26,362 bases of DNA, taken from the NCBI GenBank assembly GCA_020719045.1, contig DYQY01000019.1, forward strand, positions 1,651-28,012. Direction: 5' to 3'. Source of the stretch: Candidatus Termititenax sp. (GTDB lineage Bacteria > Margulisbacteria > Riflemargulisbacteria > GWF2-35-9 > DYQY01). How positions within the stretch are numbered: the stretch's first letter is position 1; the number at the start of each line of letters is the position of its first letter. The translations under genes were made by a program, and so were the position numbers. The notes below the pieces were generated by a model. That model worked only from the letters and a program-made list of their open reading frames with translations, was not told where the DNA came from and ran no database searches. This document shows positions 22,391 to 26,362 of the stretch, piece by piece.

Positions 22391-23019
22391 TAAAAAATCT
22401 GGGTATTGCTTTCTTTGATATAGATGGCACTTTACACCTTGGTGACACAATTTGGGATATTATTCATAAAAAAAACGGTACATGGGAGAGCCATGGAAGA
22501 GTTTATTTAGAAAGATATCTAAATAAACAAATAAGCTTTGAGGAGTTTGCGTATCTAGATGTTGCTGCTTGGAAGGGTTTGCCTGAGTCTGCTGTTTTTG
22601 AAGCTGTAGATGAGTTTGAAGTTATTCCAGAAGCTAAGTTTCTTTTAACTGAGCTTAAGAGGTCAGGAGTAGCTGTCTATCTGGTAACAAATAGTTTGTC
22701 TCATGTAGCGAAGAGGATAGTTGCTGATTTTGGGTTAGATGGACATATTTCCAATGATTTGGTAGTTAAAGAGGGTCTTCTTACAGGAAAGCTTATTATT
22801 AATATTAAGTATCACGACAAAGGGAAATTTGTTAGGAAGATGTTAGATGATGGAAAGTTTAGAGTGTCTATGGCTATTGGTGATGGGGGTAACGATATTC
22901 CAATGTTAAATGAGGTAACTAATCCGATACTTTATAATCCAAAACAACGAGCTTTCCCTGACTATAAGGGATTTGTGGCTTATAGTTGGCAAGAGGTGCT
23001 TGGGCATGTAGGCTTTTAG
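22387..23019 (+). CDS. HAD-superfamily phosphatase (SerB-like type IB)
   Basis: A 210-residue cytoplasmic HAD hydrolase similar to phosphoserine phosphatase and related IB enzymes. Motif I FFDIDGTL has nucleophile Asp11 and acid/base Asp13. A helical C1 cap follows (IHKKNGTWESHGRVYLERYL ...). Motif II is VYLVTNS, motif III Lys is in HDKGKFVRK, and motif IV is AIGDGGNDIPML. The substrate cannot be read from sequence. I chose GTG at 22387, which overlaps the rlmN stop as GTGA and gives a start directly before the first beta strand; ATG 22363 would add 8 residues from within rlmN. A strong terminator follows at 23046-23073. Confidence 0.88.
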   Translation: MIKNLGIAFFDIDGTLHLGDTIWDIIHKKNGTWESHGRVYLERYLNKQISFEEFAYLDVAAWKGLPESAVFEAVDEFEVIPEAKFLLTELKRSGVAVYLVTNSLSHVAKRIVADFGLDGHISNDLVVKEGLLTGKLIINIKYHDKGKFVRKMLDDGKFRVSMAIGDGGNDIPMLNEVTNPILYNPKQRAFPDYKGFVAYSWQEVLGHVGF

Positions 23020-23045
23020 TTATTTGATGATGTCGATTTAATAAC

Positions 23046-23073
23046 AAAAAACCCCGGAACTCCGGGGTTTTTT
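23046..23073. terminator. Strong rho-independent terminator after rlmN operon
   Basis: The arms AAAAAACCCCGGA and TCCGGGGTTTTTT form a near-perfect GC-rich stem with a tiny loop and T6. It ends the rlmN-HAD transcript. Its symmetry also lets it end the minus-strand operon whose last gene stops at 23121. Confidence 0.92.
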
Positions 23074-23120
23074 GTTAGCTAATAATGTATACAAGTATGC
23101 AATTTTAATCTGCAGGAGAA

Positions 23121-23636
23121 TCATCTGGGTATAGTGGTTGAAGTATTGTCTTTTGCATTTGCAGTAGCTGCGGTTTTGTCTTTTTCATCATCTTTTGGTA
23201 CTGCTACAGCCTCTTGTGGTTCTACAGGTGGTGTAGGTTCTGCTTCATTTTCAGGTATTTGTGGTGCAATTTGTGGTATAGCTGGGGCTCCGGCTGCGGG
23301 TTGGTTTTCTGGATTGACTCGTTCATATGTAGGCGGAGTATCTAGTGAATGTGTTGGTGATGGGGAAGTTGAGCTATTTCCTCCTGGAGATGAAGAATTT
23401 GAGTCGCCTTTGTCATCTTTATCAAAAATATTTCCAGCTAGCCCGACACCTAAAAATAACCCCACCACTCCTAATCCTATAGGGCTTGAGAAAAGTAAGG
23501 CTGCTCCGCCAACTGCAACTGTCATGCATAAAGCCTCTTTTCCGCTTATTTTATCTGGGTTATCATCATCCATTCCAACTATTTTATTCATGCCATTAAC
23601 TGCTTTGTTAAGTATCCCTAGTACATTGAACTCCAT
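23121..23636 (-). CDS. Unrecognised protein with Gly-rich hydrophobic hairpin and Pro-rich tail
   Basis: A 171-residue protein in three parts. Residues 1-35 are polar and helical. Residues 36-70 are hydrophobic and Gly-rich (VAVGGAALLF, then PIGLGVVGLFLGVGLAG), fit for a membrane hairpin of two short helices around SSP. Residues 75-171 are a disordered tail rich in Pro, Ser, Ala and Glu (SSSPGGNSSTSPSPTHS; EPTPPVEPQEA). No cleavable signal or lipobox is present. The ribosome binding site GGGGGG lies 7 bases before the ATG, 13 bases after the upstream gene, so the two form an operon. A plus-strand frame through the same bases is its shadow. The function is unknown; a membrane-inserting or exported protein is a guess. 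Confidence 0.75.
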   Translation of the reverse strand: MEFNVLGILNKAVNGMNKIVGMDDDNPDKISGKEALCMTVAVGGAALLFSSPIGLGVVGLFLGVGLAGNIFDKDDKGDSNSSSPGGNSSTSPSPTHSLDTPPTYERVNPENQPAAGAPAIPQIAPQIPENEAEPTPPVEPQEAVAVPKDDEKDKTAATANAKDNTSTTIPR

Positions 23637-23649
23637 AATTATTCCCCCC

Positions 23650-24279
23650 TTATATTTTTTTGTTAAATTGGTTTATTGACCTGTCATCAAGATTATCTGA
23701 ATTCATCACTGTCATAGTGTTTTCGTAATGCTTTGCTAATTGTAGAATAAGTTTCTGATAGGCCTCACCAAAGGCGGAAACTATTTGTTCACTGGAGATT
23801 TTGTTTTGTAGTGGAATAACTTTTATTTTGCTTAGAACTGGGTCAGCTATTATCCCAATAAGGTTATTTGTGTCTGCGATTTTTATTCTATCTGTATTAA
23901 ATATTTGTGTAAGCTTAAGTATTTTACCAGAAAGCTTTCTTCTGGTGGTGTTTTTCCAATCCATTAGTCCGCTTTTTTTGATGTTTTCTTCAAAGTTTTC
24001 TTGTATCTGGATTGTCTTCTTTGCTCGAGCTCTAAGGTAGTTATTCATTAGGATATTAAGCTCATGGAGGATTACTGTCGGTCTATCTAGACTAATAATA
24101 TCACAAGAAACCAGTATTCCAGCGCCGTTCATTTTTATTAAAAGGCAATTACCTTTTAGTTCTATATTTTTTTCATTAAGCTCCTGTAAAGCTTTCATCA
24201 GTTCAGCGCCAAGATTAGCAACTGCTTTACGTTCCTCTAGTTCTTTTTCTTTTTTTTGTATTTCTTGTAGCGTTGGCAT
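23650..24279 (-). CDS. Unrecognised 209-residue cytoplasmic protein
   Basis: It begins with a coiled-coil-like segment (LQEIQKKEKELEERKA), followed by a mixed alpha/beta part (GNCLLIKMNGAGILVSCDIISLDRPTVILHELNILMNNY), a basic helix (RARAKKTIQIQENFEENIKKSG), and a C-terminal region with NLIGIIADPVLSKIKVIPLQNKI. I see no signal peptide, membrane segment or catalytic motif and recognise no family. The strong ribosome binding site GGGGGGA, 4 bases before the ATG, matches those of its operon partner at 23121 and the Ser-rich gene at 19386. It is the first gene of a two-gene operon; the pair may be a cytoplasmic partner and a membrane-hairpin protein, which is inference only. Confidence 0.75.
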   Translation of the reverse strand: MPTLQEIQKKEKELEERKAVANLGAELMKALQELNEKNIELKGNCLLIKMNGAGILVSCDIISLDRPTVILHELNILMNNYLRARAKKTIQIQENFEENIKKSGLMDWKNTTRRKLSGKILKLTQIFNTDRIKIADTNNLIGIIADPVLSKIKVIPLQNKISSEQIVSAFGEAYQKLILQLAKHYENTMTVMNSDNLDDRSINQFNKKI

Positions 24280-24400
24280 AGTTCCCCCTAAATATGGTTA
24301 TACCTATATTGTGCCCAATATTCTTGTGGTTAAACATAGTATTTGTTTCGGTGAGATATAAGAGTAATAAAGAGGATTTATGTTGTTTGGGTGTTAAATT

Positions 24401-24430
24401 AAAAAAGGGAACCATTAAGGTTCCCTTTTT
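24401..24430. terminator. Bidirectional rho-independent terminator after RRM gene
   Basis: The arms AAAAAAGGGAACC and GGTTCCCTTTTT enclose the loop ATTAA. It lies just 3' of the minus-strand RRM gene ending at 24438. The stretch 24280-24400 between it and the next gene holds the upstream region of the 23650-24279 operon; I see no gene in it. Confidence 0.88.
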
Positions 24431-24437
24431 GTTGTAA

Positions 24438-24713
24438 TTACCAACGATTGTTAGTAGGACGGTCTTCTTTAGGTTTAGCTAAAGATACCTTTAGGTCTCT
24501 ACCATTTAAATCTTTACCATTAAATGATTTGATAACTGCATTAGCTTCTTCTTCTGTGCTCATTTCAACGAAACCAAAACCTTTTGAACGATTTGTTTCT
24601 CTATCCATGATTACATTAGCAGAAACTACCTTTCCAGCTGCTGAAAATAATTCTGCGATAGAATCATTTGTTGCAGAAAAAGGAAGGTTTCCTATGTATA
24701 GTTTATTTTGCAT
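24438..24713 (-). CDS. RRM-type RNA-binding protein (Rbp-like, second copy)
   Basis: A 91-residue single RNA recognition motif. RNP2 is LYIGNL (residues 5-10) and RNP1 is KGFGFVEM (44-51), with Tyr6, Phe46 and Phe48 in RNA-contacting positions. A short basic/polar tail (AKPKEDRPTNNRW) follows instead of a Gly-rich domain. It is likely an RNA chaperone similar to the paralogue at 20350-20592. AAGGAG lies 6 bases before the ATG. A small perfect stem, CGCAC-ATA-GTGCG at 24753-24765, lies 40 bases upstream and may be an operator or a leader structure. Terminated by the hairpin at 24401-24430. Confidence 0.93.
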   Translation of the reverse strand: MQNKLYIGNLPFSATNDSIAELFSAAGKVVSANVIMDRETNRSKGFGFVEMSTEEEANAVIKSFNGKDLNGRDLKVSLAKPKEDRPTNNRW

Positions 24714-24752
24714 AATTTTCTCCTTTCTTAATAGTTAACAGACATTAGACTA

Positions 24753-24765
24753 CGCACATAGTGCG
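24753..24765. promoter_or_regulatory. Short perfect inverted repeat upstream of RRM gene
   Basis: CGCACATAGTGCG has 5-base perfect arms around ATA in otherwise very AT-rich DNA. It could bind a regulator or fold in the RRM leader. The rest of 24714-24922 holds no gene I can support; a 23-codon plus-strand frame at 24818-24889 is noted but not accepted. Confidence 0.3.
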
Positions 24766-24922
24766 GTAAAATTTAAAAGAATTAATTAGGGGGAAAATTT
24801 AAACAATCACAAGAACCATGTTAAAAATATCTATAACTAAATCTATTATTCTAAGTACTATCTTAGGTCAGTGTATAACTTATTTTTAATCTTGGCTAGT
24901 GTTATTTTAAATTAAGATTGTT

Positions 24923-25777
24923 TTATTCTTCCTTCTTAGTCTTAATAGGGAGGACTGAACCTCCAGCTAAATCGTTTATAACATTAATTAGTTCCATATT
25001 AGAAGGGATGATAATTTTAGAATTATTCTTTAAAGCTTCGCTTACTGTTTCAAGCTTCTTTAGAAGTTGAGCATTTCCTTTAAAGTACTTTTCAGCTGAC
25101 TCGTTTACTACTTTGATTGCTTCTCCGTCAGCTTCAGCTTTAAGCTTGATTGCTGTTGCGATACCTTCTGCCTTCTTTATCTCTGCACGTCTTTCACCAT
25201 CTGCTTTAGTCTCAATAGCTGTTGCCATATCCAGCGCTGCAATCTTTTCATTTTCGGCTTTAACAACCATATTCATTGCTTGCTGTACATCTTCAGGCGG
25301 TTCTATCCTTTGAAGTTCTACTCGTACAACCTTAATTCCCCATTTAACAACCTGTTTGTCTAAAATCAATTCAACTTGTTCATTAATAGCATCTCTATTT
25401 TCATTAGCTTCTGTGAGAGTCATTTTACCAATAACTGCTCTAAGAGTAGTTGTAGTAAGTGATGGAACTGCTGATTGAAAGTTTTGTACATTGTAAATAG
25501 CATCAGAGGGAGTAATGACCTTATAGTAAACCACCCCATCTACTTTTGCGTTTAGTTTATCTTTAGTAATTATAGATTGAGGCTCTATATCCACTCGTCG
25601 CTCAGTGACATTTATTATATACATATTTTGTATTAGTGGAATTATCCAGTTAAATCCAGATGATGCTGTTCTAGTGTATTTTCCTAAGAATTCTACTACA
25701 CCAAGTTCAGTTGGACGAACTATCCTAATACCATAAGCGATAAATATAGCGATTGGGATTAAAATGAATAAGTACAT
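24923..25777 (-). CDS. SPFH / Band 7 (stomatin-like) membrane protein
   Basis: A 284-residue slipin-type protein. One N-terminal membrane anchor (residues 2-17, LFILIPIAIFIAYGI) is followed by the SPFH domain: RPTELGVVEFLGKYTRTASSGFNWIIP, VTERRVDIEPQSIITKDKLNAKVDGVVYYKV, and TTTLRAVIGKMTLTEA. A helical, Ala/Glu-rich segment (AENEKIAALDMATAIETKADGERRAEI ...) and a C-terminal part with IIIPSNMELIN follow. Such proteins form large membrane-bound oligomers and organise microdomains or modulate membrane proteases. The usual NfeD partner is not adjacent. GGAGG lies 7 bases before the ATG. Confidence 0.94.
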   Translation of the reverse strand: MYLFILIPIAIFIAYGIRIVRPTELGVVEFLGKYTRTASSGFNWIIPLIQNMYIINVTERRVDIEPQSIITKDKLNAKVDGVVYYKVITPSDAIYNVQNFQSAVPSLTTTTLRAVIGKMTLTEANENRDAINEQVELILDKQVVKWGIKVVRVELQRIEPPEDVQQAMNMVVKAENEKIAALDMATAIETKADGERRAEIKKAEGIATAIKLKAEADGEAIKVVNESAEKYFKGNAQLLKKLETVSEALKNNSKIIIPSNMELINVINDLAGGSVLPIKTKKEE

Positions 25778-25878
25778 GATGTAACCTCCAGAATTTTATT
25801 ATTTATACCTTAACATAATATGAGGTAGCCATCAATCTGAGTTTGTTTGCATCTCTACTATTAATTATTAGGGTATTC

Positions 25879-25884
25879 TATAAT
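25879..25884 (+). promoter_or_regulatory. -10 box of leaderless release-factor-like gene
   Basis: TATAAT ends 7 bases before the ATG at 25892. No Shine-Dalgarno sequence or good -35 box is present. Confidence 0.55.
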
Positions 25885-25891
25885 TACTACT

Positions 25892-26308
25892 ATGCAAGAG
25901 CAATCAAGCGTTACGATTAATAAACTTAATAAGTTAAAATTGAGAATGGATTCTTTAGACATTAAAGAGGAAGATCTTGTGGAGAAGTTTGTGTTAGGTT
26001 CAGGTAGTGGTGGCCAGAAAGTGAATAAAACTTCCTCAACTGTGTATCTTAAACATCTTCCAAGCGGAGAAGAAGTTAAGTGTGGAGAGGAAAGGTCTAG
26101 AGCACTTAATCGATTTTTAGCTCGAAGAATATTATGCGATATTATTGAAGAAAAGATGTTAGGTAAAGAGTCTAAAATTCAGCAAGAGATAGAGAAGATA
26201 AGAAGACAGAAAAAAAGAAGATCAAGAAAAGCAAAAGAGAAAGTTCTTCAACATAAACATAAAACATCGGAAAAGAAACAAAACAGAAAACTTAAAGGTG
26301 ATGAGTAG
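25892..26308 (+). CDS. Release-factor-like ribosome rescue protein (RF-1 domain)
   Basis: A 138-residue protein with only the catalytic domain of class I release factors. The peptidyl-tRNA hydrolysis motif GSGSGGQKVNKT has GGQ at residues 40-42, followed by TVYLKHLPSGEEVKCGEERSRALNR, typical of this domain. The codon-recognition domains are absent, so it cannot read stop codons. The C-terminal 40 residues are a Lys/Arg-rich tail (RRQKKRRSRKAKEKV ...) of the type that enters the mRNA channel in ArfB (YaeJ) and the mitochondrial C12orf65 protein. It probably frees stalled ribosomes. No neighbour confirms this. A terminator follows at 26324-26352. Confidence 0.9.
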   Translation: MQEQSSVTINKLNKLKLRMDSLDIKEEDLVEKFVLGSGSGGQKVNKTSSTVYLKHLPSGEEVKCGEERSRALNRFLARRILCDIIEEKMLGKESKIQQEIEKIRRQKKRRSRKAKEKVLQHKHKTSEKKQNRKLKGDE

Positions 26309-26323
26309 TTTTAAATAATAAAC

Positions 26324-26352
26324 AAAAGACCTAGCATTTTGCTAGGCCTTTT
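26324..26352. terminator. Rho-independent terminator
   Basis: The arms AAAAGACCTAGC and GCTAGGCCTTTT surround the loop ATTTT, with one A/C mismatch. It has the same architecture as the hairpin at 20287-20318 (AAAAGACCT ... AGGCCTTTT) and ends the release-factor-like gene. Confidence 0.88.
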
Positions 26353-26362
26353 GAAGTTAAAT

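Noticed and set aside
23134-23679. 181-codon open frame on the plus strand opposite the 171-residue gene
   Set aside because: It is the antisense of a Pro/Ser/Ala-rich coding region, which naturally lacks stops. It has no ribosome binding site, while the minus-strand gene has GGGGGG.
24227-24415. 62-codon minus-strand frame upstream of the 209-residue gene
   Set aside because: It overlaps the start of that gene in another frame and runs into a terminator hairpin. The composition is not protein-like.
24818-24889. 23-codon plus-strand frame starting ATG, with a hydrophobic middle
   Set aside because: The GGGGG upstream is about 25 bases away, there is no -10 box in leaderless geometry, and the length is within chance for AT-rich DNA.

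Overview
The window is AT-rich (roughly two thirds A+T) bacterial DNA, densely packed on both strands, with about 33 intact or near-intact genes and three gene remnants. TGA serves as an ordinary stop (for example in rlmN and in the ferredoxin-MinD genes), so the code is standard. Lipobox proteins, a Cache-domain histidine kinase, ferredoxin-type MinD ATPases, NifX-like proteins, a hemerythrin remnant and a short nitroreductase suggest an anaerobic or microaerophilic free-living bacterium. No rRNA or phylogenetic marker is present, so I cannot place it. A low-GC candidate phylum such as Margulisbacteria is only a guess. No tRNA, rRNA, CRISPR array, insertion sequence or prophage was seen.

Layout. 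1-3391: a large unrecognised protein open at the left edge, then a cytosolic 5'-nucleotidase-like gene that appears internally deleted. 3357-3643: a minus-strand remnant of a P-loop-like gene. 3654-8931: metabolic and housekeeping genes (stand-alone E2-type acyltransferase, IMP dehydrogenase, cupin, MBL-fold hydrolase, YkgJ-type CxxCC protein, folD, MGMT-like protein), followed by a membrane-anchored COG3650-like protein ending at 9709. 9657-13562: one minus-strand operon reading DUF134 regulator, DUF5320-like small protein, two NifX/NifB-like proteins, two ferredoxin-MinD ATPases, a J-domain protein and a methyltransferase. This resembles the orange-protein (ORP) type of cluster known from anaerobes. 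13701-17839: a lipoprotein substrate-binding protein translationally coupled to a Cache/HAMP/PAS histidine kinase, then a broken response regulator facing a broken hemerythrin. 17936-19177: cation diffusion facilitator plus cytochrome b5-like protein. 19386-26308: a Ser-rich small protein, a shortened nitroreductase, two RRM RNA-binding proteins, a second YkgJ protein, rlmN with a HAD phosphatase, an unrecognised two-gene operon, an SPFH protein and a release-factor-like rescue protein.

Two themes run through the window. First, at least nine genes have a TATAAT-like -10 box ending only 6 or 7 bases before the ATG and no Shine-Dalgarno sequence, so their mRNAs should be leaderless; the other genes use AGGAG- or GGGGG-type ribosome binding sites. 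One such -10 element at 7205-7211 is symmetrical and appears to serve two divergent leaderless genes. Second, several genes show erosion: apparent in-frame internal deletions (5'-nucleotidase, nitroreductase), frameshifts at A6 runs (response regulator, P-loop remnant) and truncated fragments meeting head to head (response regulator and hemerythrin).
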